Origin: JBFJWR01 sp041623535
GTDB lineage: Bacteria > Pseudomonadota > Gammaproteobacteria > Pseudomonadales > JBFGWM01
Assembly (NCBI GenBank): GCA_041623535.1
Contig: JBFJWR010000054.1
Location: 1-11,966, forward strand
Reading direction: 5' to 3'
DNA length: 11,966 nt
The notes under the pieces were generated by a model, which worked only from the letters and a program-made list of their open reading frames with translations, did not search any database and was not told the DNA's origin. Position 1 is the first letter of the stretch. Each line of letters starts with the position of its first letter. Positions 1-6,996 of this stretch are shown piece after piece. Position numbers and translations under genes: made by a program.

Positions 1-283
1 CGATGATGCCGACCGAGGTGATACCGATCAGCCACCATTCCAGGCGCCGGTTCTCCGGCTCGTACGCAGCCTTCTGCCCGGCGCGATGCCGATAGCGGAT
101 GATGGCGATGGCGATGAACAGGCCGATCGCGATAAAGAACAAACCGGTGATCGCTGCCGTGATCTGCAGCGTGGTGTCGATGGAACCCCAGTTGGAAGCG
201 GGCGGCGTGGCCTGCCACGGGCTGAACAGGTGGAACAGGACAGAGCCGGCAACGATGAGTATCAGGGCGATTGCAAAAGGCAT
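1..283 (-). CDS. Cytochrome c oxidase subunit II-like protein, N-terminal part (runs off left edge)
   Basis: This is the first 94 codons of a gene that continues beyond base 1. The translation begins MPFAIALILIVAG and has a short hydrophobic N-terminus, then SPW...PPASNWGSIDTT, a membrane helix at about residues 40-63 ending in IIRYRHRAG, then YEPENRRLEWW and the start of another helix. The SNWG...IDTT, FRYRH-like and EPEN-x-LEWW landmarks are those of the transmembrane region of cytochrome c oxidase subunit II-type proteins. Those proteins carry electrons from cytochrome c to the oxidase core in the inner membrane. The CuA domain, if present, would lie outside the window, so a CuA site cannot be confirmed. 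The ATG at 283 is the only ATG start in this frame, because an in-frame TGA lies about 45 bases upstream. No good Shine-Dalgarno is visible. Subunit I would be expected farther left. Confidence 0.8.
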   Translation of the reverse strand, partial: MPFAIALILIVAGSVLFHLFSPWQATPPASNWGSIDTTLQITAAITGLFFIAIGLFIAIAIIRYRHRAGQKAAYEPENRRLEWWLIGITSVGII

Positions 284-388
284 CGTACTATCGCTTGGTC
301 TGGGAGAATGGCGAACTCATCCCGCGTGGACACGGCACATGATGCCGGCGTAACGCAGAATTTCGTGGTCACCGCGCCGGGTGTCGGT

Positions 389-979
389 TCAGTCGCGCGT
401 TATGACATCGTGAATCTGCCCGGGCTGGTCGGAGCTGTCATAGACCGACCGGTTGCCGCCACGTGCGAACGGACTGACCCAGGTGGAATCCTCGCCCCTG
501 GGCGTGGCCTCGGGGTGCTCGCGGCGCATCATGTTGCGCACCTTGGCTTCCTGATCCTTGCGACAGTCGACCATCAGGATGTAATCGCCGTGCTCAATCG
601 AGTCGTGAAACCTGGCGATCTTGTAGTTTTCGTGCGACAGGCCGACCATGCCCCCCACCCAGGCACCGAAGAAGCCGCACAGCGCAGTGGGCAGTGGCAG
701 AAACCAGAAGCCGAAAATGTCTCCGATGGGCGTGTACAGGACGGCAATCAGCGCCAGCAGGAACCCGGCAGTTCCGCCGATGAGTGCGCCGCGTTCTCCC
801 GTGTGAAGGATATCGAAGCGGTGCCAGGGTGCGGCGAGATGAACATGGTGCGTCTGCAATCCCGCCTCGTTTTTGCTGATGACATGAAAATGCCAGTCGG
901 TGATGCCTTCCCGATGCAGGTCCTCGGCAATCCGTTCGGTGCTCTGCACATTCCTGGTCAGGTAATAAAGCCGCTTCAT
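389..979 (-). CDS. Small membrane protein, GSP17M-like / DUF1269-like plan, function unknown
   Basis: 196 residues. The N-terminal part (about 1-50) is a soluble module that starts MKRLYYLTRNVQS and resembles the flipping or general-stress-protein-17M-like domains. Residues about 62-113 form a glycine-rich hydrophobic hairpin (GERGALIGGTAGFLLALIAV, then FFGAWVGGMVG) that should span the membrane twice with glycine-zipper packing. A second soluble segment (about 131-158, GDYILMVDCRKDQEAKVRNM) looks like a ferredoxin-fold strand-helix unit, followed by a polar tail rich in R, S and D. The start is well supported: AAGGAG at 988-993 sits 8 bases before the ATG. The cytochrome oxidase subunit II-like gene follows 105 bases downstream on the same strand, so cotranscription is possible. 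Proteins of this plan are common in proteobacteria and have no proven role; I assign none. Confidence 0.8.
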   Translation of the reverse strand: MKRLYYLTRNVQSTERIAEDLHREGITDWHFHVISKNEAGLQTHHVHLAAPWHRFDILHTGERGALIGGTAGFLLALIAVLYTPIGDIFGFWFLPLPTALCGFFGAWVGGMVGLSHENYKIARFHDSIEHGDYILMVDCRKDQEAKVRNMMRREHPEATPRGEDSTWVSPFARGGNRSVYDSSDQPGQIHDVITRD

Positions 980-1173
980 GATGAGTGCTCCTTATCCGGG
1001 CACAGACGCCCCAGTGCATCGCGCCGCCCGGTTGTTTTTATTCAGTATGTAACCTGTGGGCGGGTAGGGAAGTGTTCCATTAAGAACGTTTCGGAACCAA
1101 AGCGGCATTTTTTAGTCGGGCTGGATATTTACAAGCTCGATATTTGCAAAAAGGATACACAAGAGGAAACAGT

Positions 1174-1186
1174 GGGCGGAGTGATT
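1174..1186 (+). repeat. Degenerate copy of the intergenic GGGGTCGGAGTGATT motif
   Basis: GGGCGGAGTGATT lies between the DUF4124-like gene and the GSP17M-like gene. It differs from the 15-base motif seen at 2193 and 6103 by loss of bases in the G-run/T region. On its own it would not be called; it is listed because of the other copies, all intergenic. Confidence 0.25.
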
Positions 1187-1226
1187 TTTCATGAGCCGCT
1201 TCCATTCCATGGAATTCTGGCTTCGA

Positions 1227-1655
1227 TCATCGTCCGGCGGGAACGATGTTCCGTTGCGGGTCGGTTGCAACCGGGTGGTTGCGCACGCCCGGCTGAGGCT
1301 GCGCGTCGTAGTGCCATACACCCTGCGCATCCTGCCATCGGAAAAACGTTCCTGGCGGAAAACGCGGGCTGACGCCCGGCCCCGGTACGAATGGCGCGAA
1401 CGCCGCCGGTTCCTCGCCGGGTCGCGTCACCCAGGCCTCATTGCGCCGGGGCCGGTTTGCATCGTTGCCGGGTTCATCCCGGAAGCGTGTCCTGATCTCA
1501 TCCCAGTCCGGCCAGGATATTGCCGGCGGACGCAGGTCGGGCAGTTCGGCTATGTTGCGCCAGTTCAGTTCGCGGCCATCGGCACGCAACAGGTACCAGG
1601 CAGTACCGATGGCGATGACCACCAGTAGCAGCAAAATCCTGATCAGGAACTTCAT
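1227..1655 (-). CDS. Membrane-anchored protein with C-terminal DUF4124-like motif
   Basis: 142 residues from the ATG at 1655. One N-terminal membrane helix (about 4-22, MKFLIRILLLLVVIAIGTAW) could be an uncleaved anchor. A proline- and charge-rich linker (about 30-95) follows, and then the segment FFRWQDAQGVWHYDAQP at 104-120. That segment matches the core of the DUF4124 family, whose usual form is Y-x-W-x-D-x-x-G-x-x-HYSD-x-P and which is generally periplasmic. A longer reading from 1691 would add PCPPRSGAGNI; I prefer 1655 because the hydrophobic anchor starts there and the extra residues are encoded by a perfect hairpin. No clear Shine-Dalgarno is visible except the G-rich 3' arm of that hairpin. 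The ohr gene lies 39 bases upstream. Function unknown. Confidence 0.75.
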   Translation of the reverse strand: MKFLIRILLLLVVIAIGTAWYLLRADGRELNWRNIAELPDLRPPAISWPDWDEIRTRFRDEPGNDANRPRRNEAWVTRPGEEPAAFAPFVPGPGVSPRFPPGTFFRWQDAQGVWHYDAQPQPGVRNHPVATDPQRNIVPAGR

Positions 1656-1660
1656 GATGT

Positions 1661-1685
1661 TGCCCGCCCCGGAACGGGGCGGGCA
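1661..1685. terminator. Perfect 11-bp hairpin between ohr and the DUF4124-like gene
   Basis: The arms TGCCCGCCCCG (1661-1671) and CGGGGCGGGCA (1675-1685) are perfect reverse complements with a GAA loop (plus-strand reading). The hairpin starts 9 bases after the ohr stop on the minus strand. It looks like a strong stem that could end or attenuate ohr transcription. It is not followed by a T-run on the minus strand, so it is not a textbook intrinsic terminator. It ends 5 bases before the next start codon and could instead limit ribosome access there. Confidence 0.5.
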
Positions 1686-1694
1686 TGGCACGGT

Positions 1695-2120
1695 TCAGGC
1701 GACGGTCAGGCCGACGTCCAGGTTCCCGCGGGTGGCGTTTGAGTACGGGCACACCTCGTGCGCTGCCTTGACCAGCCGTTCGGCATCGGCGCGATCCACG
1801 CCCGGCATGCTGATCACCAGATCCGCAGTGATGCCATAGCCGCCCTCAGTGCGTTCACCGAAGCCGATCTCGGCGGTCACCGTCGCGTCCTGGGGCACCT
1901 TGACCTTTTCCTTGCCGGACATGGCGCGAATCGCGCCCAGGAAGCAGGCCGAGTAGCCGGCGGCGAACAGTTTTTCCGGGTTGGCGCCAGTGCCTCCCGG
2001 GCCGCCCATTTCCTTGGGGACGACCAGCTTGACGTCCACCGATCCGTCGTCGGAGCGGGCACTGCCATCACGGCCGCCGGTCGCCGTGGCCTTGGTCTTG
2101 TAGATTACATTGACGGGCAT
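1695..2120 (-). CDS. ohr: Organic hydroperoxide reductase Ohr (OsmC superfamily)
   Basis: 141 residues, the usual Ohr length. Ohr is a cytoplasmic, dithiol-dependent peroxidase that reduces organic and fatty-acid hydroperoxides and is recycled by the lipoyl system. The protein starts MPVNVIYKTKATATGGRDG and carries the expected catalytic set: Arg17, Glu49 in NPEKLFAAGYSACF, the peroxidatic Cys59 in that same stretch, and the resolving Cys124 in HEVCPYSNATRGN. The Cys59/Cys124 pair and the GGPGGTGANPEKLF segment point to the Ohr branch rather than OsmC. GGAGG at 2128-2132 lies 7 bases before the ATG, a strong start. Ohr genes are often controlled by OhrR; no ohrR gene is in the window and I could not see a convincing OhrR operator in the 187-base divergent spacer. 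The DUF4124-like gene is next downstream. Confidence 0.95.
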   Translation of the reverse strand: MPVNVIYKTKATATGGRDGSARSDDGSVDVKLVVPKEMGGPGGTGANPEKLFAAGYSACFLGAIRAMSGKEKVKVPQDATVTAEIGFGERTEGGYGITADLVISMPGVDRADAERLVKAAHEVCPYSNATRGNLDVGLTVA

Positions 2121-2192
2121 TCTTGATCCTCCATGCTGATGGGAATATTTTGTTGCGAGAGAGTGTCAGTGTAGTCAGCGATCCATATTCAA

Positions 2193-2207
2193 GGGGTCGG
2201 AGTGATT
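2193..2207 (+). repeat. REP-like intergenic motif, copy 1
   Basis: GGGGTCGGAGTGATT in the spacer between ohr and the cupin-fold gene. The same 15 bases recur at 6103-6117 and the first 11 recur on the minus strand at 11008-11018. GGGGTC-x-GAGT words of this type are common between genes in many gammaproteobacteria, often next to REP-associated tyrosine transposases (general knowledge). No clean palindromic partner is seen beside this copy. Confidence 0.5.
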
Positions 2208-2275
2208 ATGTGCCGGTCACCCCGATTCTTTGGATCGATCTTTTTCTATGCCGGATCATGGCGAGAGCGTTACAG

Positions 2276-2281
2276 TATAAC
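2276..2281 (+). promoter_or_regulatory. Possible -10 box for the cupin-fold gene
   Basis: TATAAC lies 10 bases before the AAGGAG ribosome binding site of the plus-strand gene, leaving room for a short leader. No good -35 hexamer stands 16-18 bases upstream (the best 17-spaced match is GGATCA), so this is a weak call based on position and one hexamer. Confidence 0.2.
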
Positions 2282-2307
2282 GACGATCAGCAAGGAGAGT
2301 GGCAGGG

Positions 2308-2838
2308 ATGCTGCGTAAGATACTATTTCGCCTGACCCGCAACCGCGTGGCCCGGCGCATTGACCTCGATGGCGAGCGTTACATGGAGCGCTATCTGCTG
2401 GGCCGGGGGCTGGGAGTGACCGCGTACCTGCACCGCTTTGTCGCGGGAGATGGCGACCGGTCCGTGCATGATCACCCGTGGGCCTGGTCGATGTCCGTGG
2501 TGCTGGCCGGTGGGTACCGCGAAGAGCGGCTGCAAATGCTCGACGTGAAGCAGGGCTGGATCTCGCGCTTCCGTAACTTGCGCGCCGGCTCCGTCAATCT
2601 GCTGCGCGCCACCAGTTTCCACCGGATCACGGCCCCGGAACCGGAAACCTGGACGCTGTTTCTGCATACACCCAAGGTGCGCGAGTGGGGATTCCTGCAG
2701 CGTTTCCGCCAGGACAACGGATTGTACTCGGTCGAGTATGTTGCCCATGCGCACGGCGAGGAGAGCCGGTGGCTGGAGCGCGGCATGCGGGGCTACCAGA
2801 TCGGGCGTGCTGAAATGGAGGCAGGAGAGTCCGCATGA
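2308..2838 (+). CDS. Cupin-fold (RmlC-like) hypothetical protein with HDHPW motif
   Basis: 176 residues from the ATG at 2308, the only plus-strand gene in the window. AAGGAG at 2292-2297 sits 10 bases before this ATG. A GTG at 2299 in the same frame is only 1 base from that site and is unlikely to be used. Residues HDHPW (54-58) followed by a hydrophobic strand and GGYREER, and FHRI (His105) about 50 residues later, follow the two conserved beta-barrel motifs of small cupins: an H-x-H pair in the first and a single His in the second, which would bind one metal ion. Proteins with the HDHPW signature occur in phages and in bacterial genomes, mostly without assigned function. No signal peptide is visible, so it is probably cytoplasmic. 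It is divergent from ohr and convergent with the hybrid kinase gene. Substrate unknown. Confidence 0.75.
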   Translation: MLRKILFRLTRNRVARRIDLDGERYMERYLLGRGLGVTAYLHRFVAGDGDRSVHDHPWAWSMSVVLAGGYREERLQMLDVKQGWISRFRNLRAGSVNLLRATSFHRITAPEPETWTLFLHTPKVREWGFLQRFRQDNGLYSVEYVAHAHGEESRWLERGMRGYQIGRAEMEAGESA

Positions 2839-2858
2839 TTCCCTGCGCTCACTACGAC

Positions 2859-2893
2859 CCCGAAAACCGCCGAGCGCACACTTCGGTTTCGGG
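2859..2893. terminator. Imperfect inverted repeat between convergent gene ends
   Basis: CCCGAAAACCG (2859-2869) can pair with CGGTTTCGGG (2884-2893), leaving one bulged A and a 14-base loop. It lies between the stop of the cupin-fold gene and the stop of the convergent kinase gene, where a bidirectional terminator would be expected. No T-run follows on either strand, so the role is uncertain. Confidence 0.35.
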
Positions 2894-2912
2894 CGCCTTA
2901 GGTTCCAGCGCT

Positions 2913-5900
2913 TCAGCGCGAAGCATTCTCATTGAAAAAATACCTCGCAATCACGGTTTGCACGGCAGCGACCGTTACCGGCTTGGTCAGATAATCGTTC
3001 ATGCCGGCTTCCTCGGCCATGGTTTTGCGCTCCGTCACGGCGTGCGCGGTCAGGGCAACGATGATGACCGGTGGCCTGTTTTCCTCTGTCTCGATGGCGC
3101 GAATATTCCGGGTTGCCGTGTAACCATCCATGATCGGCATTTCACAATCCATTAAGATCAGGTCGAAGGTGGTTTCGCCCCGGGCATACGCCTCTACGGC
3201 CTGTTCTCCATTCTCGACAAACTGGGCTTCGAGTCCGATCTTGCGCAGGATGCCGGTGATGACCATGCGGTTGATCTCGTTGTCCTCGGCAACCAGGATT
3301 TGCAGGCCGGTCCATTGCGCATGGCTCTCGGTCCGGTGACCGCGATTGGCACTTTTCTGCGTGTGCCCGAGTGACTCAAGGAAGCAGTCACGCAGCGTGG
3401 TGCCCGTTATGGGGTTTTCAAGAATGTGCACGCGCGGGTCGCCGGCCGGCACCTGGTCGTCAAGCAGCGAGCGGTGTGTGACGTGTATCACGATCTGCAG
3501 ATCGCTGAAGCCGTCATTTTCCAGCAGTGCCTGGATCAGCGCTGCCGAGCGGTTCGGGTCCGGCACATCGTAATCAACGAGCAGGAGGTCGGGTGCTCCG
3601 CCCCATTCCTGCATGGCATCCCATGCACGGTCCGGATTCGCAGCCTGCCGGACCTCCAGTTGCCAGGACTCGGCCAATGTTCGGCAGGAACCCATCATCG
3701 GATGGTCGCCCACGATCAGCAGGCGCCGGTTCTCCAGGCAGGATGCCTGGTCAGGATTGCGTAATGTTTCGGGTGGCGCCAGTGGGACGATCGTGGCAGT
3801 GAACCAGAAGACGGAGCCCTTGCCGGCCACACTGCGGACGCCAATGCTCCCGTTCATCAGTTCGGCAAGTCGTTTGCAGATGGAAAGCCCCAGCCCGGAA
3901 CCGCCGTACTGACGGGTGGTGGATGCGTCTGCCTGCGAGAAGGGCGAGAAAAGACGTGCCTGCTGTTCCTCGCTGAGCCCGATGCCGCTGTCCTCCACTT
4001 CGAAGCGCAGTTGTGATCCGCCACCTTCTGCGTCCTCACTGCTCACCCGCAGGGTGATTTCGCCCTGGTTGGTGAATTTGAAGGCATTGCCGATCAGGTT
4101 GGTGAGTACCTGTCGAATGCGGGTCGGGTCGCCACGGACCTGCAAACAGGTTTCCGGTTCGATGATGGCCATGAAGCGAACGTGCGTCTCTGCAACCCGA
4201 GGTGAGAAGATCAGTGCGAGGTCTTCCACCAGGTTCTGCAGGTCAAAGCGAATGGATTCGATTTCCATTTTTCCCGCGTCGATCTTGGAGTAATCGAGAA
4301 TATCGTTGATGATCGACAGTAGTGCCTGGCCGGATACCTGGATGGAATTGACATAGCGTTCCTGCAGCGGGTCGAGTTCCGTTTCACGCAGCAGGTCGGT
4401 CATTCCGAGTACGCCGTTCATCGGGGTGCGGATTTCATGGCTCATCACGGCCAGGAATTCGCTTTTCGCCTTGCTCTCTATGCGCGCCGTGTATGCACTG
4501 CGATCCGCCTCCAGCTGCTGTTTCTTGGCGTCATAGAGTGCCTTCGCCGAGGTGATCCGTGCCTGGTGCATCTGGTCCAGTGCCTCGGTATTGGTGTTGA
4601 AAGCATGCGCGAGTTCTCCGAGTTCATTGCGCGCCGATTCGTCCAGCCGCCCGGAGTGGTCCTGGTTTGCAGTCATCAGTCGCAACTGGCGGGCCATGTT
4701 CTGAATCGGCAGTGTGAACAGGCGCCTGAGGACCAGGAACATGATCAACAGCGCGGTCAGCTCGATGGCGATCACGTACGCAGCCACCTTCATCGTGACG
4801 GTGTCGGCCACGGCATAGAACTTTGCCGTCGGTAACACGATGACGACTTTCCAATGCGTCTTGGGCATCAGGAACACCAGTGCAAAGCTTTGTTCCCTGA
4901 GAAGCGGGTCCGTGGGAATAAGCACCTGGCGGATCAGGCGGCTGTCGCCGCGTACTTCGCTGGCTGGCCGCAGTATCGTCGCCGCGAGCAACTCGGCATC
5001 AGGGCGGTCGATCTGGTAGCTGTTTTTCTCGATGCCCATGGCCAGTTCTTCAAAGTTGCCGCCCATGGCCTGGGCGCTGCGAATCCACTCGGCGGAATAG
5101 GCTTCCAGTTCACGGGCCAGCGCCTGGTAAGCCGGGTTCCGTTTCGCGACCTCGGCGAGTTGCAGGTACTCCTCGGTGGTCAGCCCGTTTTCTGCAGTCT
5201 GGTATTTTTTCACCATGCGCTGGTTCGGGTACGAGAGAAACTTGTTGTTGCGGTCCAGGGCAAAGATGTAACCACCGGTGAGCCGGGTGGACTGCTCAAA
5301 GAAGGCGTCCAGTCCTTCGAGCTTCAAATCCACGGTGGCCACCCCGACGAACCGGCGGTCCCGGTACATGGGCACCGTGCAGGTGACCATCGGCTGGAAT
5401 GAATAGGGATCCATGTATGATTTGGACCAGAACGCAGAGCCGGGGGCGTAGTGACGGGCCGGTACATACCATTCCTCATTGTGGTATCCGGCTCCGTTCG
5501 GGTCGTTGTAGTCGTCGAAGAAATTCAGCCTCCCGTTCTGGTCGCGTCCCCAGAAGAAACTGTTCCGCTCGCGTTCCGGGTCCATTGCGTAGGGTTCGGG
5601 CCAGATACCGCCACCGGCGATGAAGCCGGTCTCGCCTTCATAATTGAGCAATTGCGGCACCGCTTGTTGGATGGCGCTGGCACCTGTTTGTTGTTCGCCG
5701 TAATTCGCGATCAGCGTGGTGACCGCTTCGGCGAGCACCACGCGCTCTCCGAGTTCAGCGATCACCCGGTTGCCGAGTTGCTCGGCGATTTCATAGCCCT
5801 GTTTCAGCAATAGCGATCGTTCGACAAAAATAAGCACACTGAACGTCGCCAGCACGATGGAAATCATCACGATGATCTGCACCGCTGAAACCGAGAAATG

Positions 5901-5987
5901 CAGGCTTTCGTACCAGCGCATCGGCGGCCTTGCCGGGTTGATCAGCGCCGGGCCGGATTCAGGGTCTCGAGAGGGTGTCTCGCTCAT
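2913..5987 (-). CDS. Hybrid sensor histidine kinase: dCache, HAMP, HisKA, HATPase, two receivers
   Basis: 1024 residues from the ATG at 5987. A longer reading from a TTG at 6020 adds only 11 unremarkable residues. Order: short cytoplasmic N-terminus; membrane helix (about 31-55); large periplasmic double-Cache region (about 56-395) with WY-x-PARHYA, WSKSYMDPYS and GVATVDLKLEGL; second helix (about 397-424); HAMP and coiled coil to about 505. The kinase core has His517 in the H box (FLAVMSHEIRTPMNG), Asn634 in the N box (NLIGNAFKF), DSGIGLS, the F box FSPFSQAD and GGSGLGLSICKRL. Receiver 1 (about 734-880) keeps a possible acceptor Asp805 in LLLVDYDVP but has GDH where an acidic pair is usual and Asn848 in place of the conserved Lys. 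Receiver 2 (about 894-1020) is complete: Glu901-Asp902, Asp947 in LILMDCEMP, Thr980, Lys1002. No Hpt domain follows, so a separate phosphotransfer protein or regulator is expected; none is in the window. The ligand is unknown. Confidence 0.93.
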   Translation of the reverse strand: MSETPSRDPESGPALINPARPPMRWYESLHFSVSAVQIIVMISIVLATFSVLIFVERSLLLKQGYEIAEQLGNRVIAELGERVVLAEAVTTLIANYGEQQTGASAIQQAVPQLLNYEGETGFIAGGGIWPEPYAMDPERERNSFFWGRDQNGRLNFFDDYNDPNGAGYHNEEWYVPARHYAPGSAFWSKSYMDPYSFQPMVTCTVPMYRDRRFVGVATVDLKLEGLDAFFEQSTRLTGGYIFALDRNNKFLSYPNQRMVKKYQTAENGLTTEEYLQLAEVAKRNPAYQALARELEAYSAEWIRSAQAMGGNFEELAMGIEKNSYQIDRPDAELLAATILRPASEVRGDSRLIRQVLIPTDPLLREQSFALVFLMPKTHWKVVIVLPTAKFYAVADTVTMKVAAYVIAIELTALLIMFLVLRRLFTLPIQNMARQLRLMTANQDHSGRLDESARNELGELAHAFNTNTEALDQMHQARITSAKALYDAKKQQLEADRSAYTARIESKAKSEFLAVMSHEIRTPMNGVLGMTDLLRETELDPLQERYVNSIQVSGQALLSIINDILDYSKIDAGKMEIESIRFDLQNLVEDLALIFSPRVAETHVRFMAIIEPETCLQVRGDPTRIRQVLTNLIGNAFKFTNQGEITLRVSSEDAEGGGSQLRFEVEDSGIGLSEEQQARLFSPFSQADASTTRQYGGSGLGLSICKRLAELMNGSIGVRSVAGKGSVFWFTATIVPLAPPETLRNPDQASCLENRRLLIVGDHPMMGSCRTLAESWQLEVRQAANPDRAWDAMQEWGGAPDLLLVDYDVPDPNRSAALIQALLENDGFSDLQIVIHVTHRSLLDDQVPAGDPRVHILENPITGTTLRDCFLESLGHTQKSANRGHRTESHAQWTGLQILVAEDNEINRMVITGILRKIGLEAQFVENGEQAVEAYARGETTFDLILMDCEMPIMDGYTATRNIRAIETEENRPPVIIVALTAHAVTERKTMAEEAGMNDYLTKPVTVAAVQTVIARYFFNENASR

Positions 5988-6102
5988 GCCTTGCTCTTCG
6001 CAGGTGGAATCGGGGCCCAATTTGATCGGTCAGTTCCAAGAATAGTCGCGCGTATCCAGCTTCGCCTGAGGCGGGCTAGATCAAGGTGCTGAAGGGGAGG
6101 AG

Positions 6103-6117
6103 GGGGTCGGAGTGATT
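6103..6117 (+). repeat. REP-like intergenic motif, copy 2
   Basis: Exact copy of the 15 bases at 2193-2207, in the 170-base spacer between the C26 amidotransferase gene and the hybrid kinase gene. It begins 41 bases past the amidotransferase stop in the direction of transcription, the usual place for REP-type elements. The rest of this spacer shows no clear promoter or terminator. Confidence 0.5.
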
Positions 6118-6157
6118 TCCATTCGTCGCGCCGCGTCCATGCAGGGTTTCAGCGAGC

Positions 6158-6949
6158 TTACCCCCTGGCTTCACTGACCAGTTTCTCGAATAGTCGAACT
6201 TGCGAACGTATCTGTGGCATGTACTCAGGGTGCCATTGCACGCCGATCACGTAGGGCTGCTCCTGATACTCGATTCCCTGAATGACGCCGGTGATTTCAT
6301 GAGCCACGGCCTCTACTCCTTCCCCGGTCTCATGAACGGCCTGGTTGTGCAGCGCATTGACCCGTGTCTGCGTTCTGCCCAGTGTTCGTGCGAGCTTGCT
6401 TGCCGGCTCTATGTACACTTTCTTGCGTGGAAACACGTTGCGAATCTGCGGGGTTTCTTCGTAAAACTTGTCCAGGTTCTCGTGCAGACTGCCGCCGAAA
6501 TGGACATTCAGCAGTTGCGACCCACGGCAAATCCCCATGACCGGCAATTCATGTTCCAGGGCATGCTTCAGGATTGCCAGTTCCATCTCATCCCGGGCCG
6601 GATCCAGCCTGTTTGGTTCCTTGGCGCTGAATAGCCAGCGCAGCAGGAACACGGCGGGATACACAAGAAGGTCTGCCCAGGATGCGTTCTGTTTTACGAG
6701 TTGTTCTTCCTCCCGCCTGACCTCGCGCAGTGTATCCATCGTGCTCTTGTCACTGTAAAGGGACGGCGAGACATCAGAACCACCACCGATGATCACCCCG
6801 TGGACATCCTCCAGGCTGCGGTTCCGATTCGGGGTGTAGCGACGCGGTGTGCCACCTGCGCGTAATATGGCAAGTGCCGTGAACAGCCAGGCGGACGTGC
6901 CTCCCCGGTCCGGGCCAGTGACCGCTATGATGGGACGTTTGCGTGTCAT
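6158..6949 (-). CDS. Peptidase C26 family class I glutamine amidotransferase (gamma-glutamyl hydrolase-like)
   Basis: 263 residues. Family members such as PuuD hydrolyse gamma-glutamyl amides and release glutamate in the cytoplasm. The nucleophile Cys141 lies in MGICRGSQLLNVHFGGSLH and the His240-Glu242 pair in GVQWHPE, so the full triad is present. GVIIGGGSDVSPSLY (51-65) and DPARDEMELAIL match the family. Between those two stretches is an insertion (about 66-114) that is highly charged and then hydrophobic (DLLVYPAVFLLRWLF, 93-107). It is much longer than the corresponding loop of PuuD and could touch the membrane. The gene begins 47 bases after the TAXI gene stop on the same strand, consistent with being last in the operon. 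No Shine-Dalgarno is evident before the ATG; a TATATAGTAT run lies just upstream, so a short or leaderless transcript is possible. The exact gamma-glutamyl substrate is not known. Confidence 0.88.
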   Translation of the reverse strand: MTRKRPIIAVTGPDRGGTSAWLFTALAILRAGGTPRRYTPNRNRSLEDVHGVIIGGGSDVSPSLYSDKSTMDTLREVRREEEQLVKQNASWADLLVYPAVFLLRWLFSAKEPNRLDPARDEMELAILKHALEHELPVMGICRGSQLLNVHFGGSLHENLDKFYEETPQIRNVFPRKKVYIEPASKLARTLGRTQTRVNALHNQAVHETGEGVEAVAHEITGVIQGIEYQEQPYVIGVQWHPEYMPQIRSQVRLFEKLVSEARG

Positions 6950-6996
6950 GTCGATACTATATAGAGCGTTCCACGGAAAAAGAACTCGGGCGGGTG

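Noticed and set aside
980..1226. Promoter for the GSP17M-like gene (CATACT-like -10 near 1045)
   Set aside because: The hexamer matches weakly and there is no convincing -35 at a proper distance.
86..1372. 428-codon plus-strand open frame
   Set aside because: It runs antisense through the cytochrome oxidase II-like gene and the GSP17M-like gene, crosses their spacer, and its product has no recognisable domain. It is a GC-rich shadow frame.
2121..2298. OhrR operator upstream of ohr
   Set aside because: AT-rich bases occur near 2140-2155, but I could not find a clear inverted repeat of the OhrR type.
2835..3155. 106-codon plus-strand frame starting at the cupin gene stop
   Set aside because: Despite a good start signal it is antisense to the conserved second receiver of the kinase and has no recognisable domain; the start signal is reported as a finding only.
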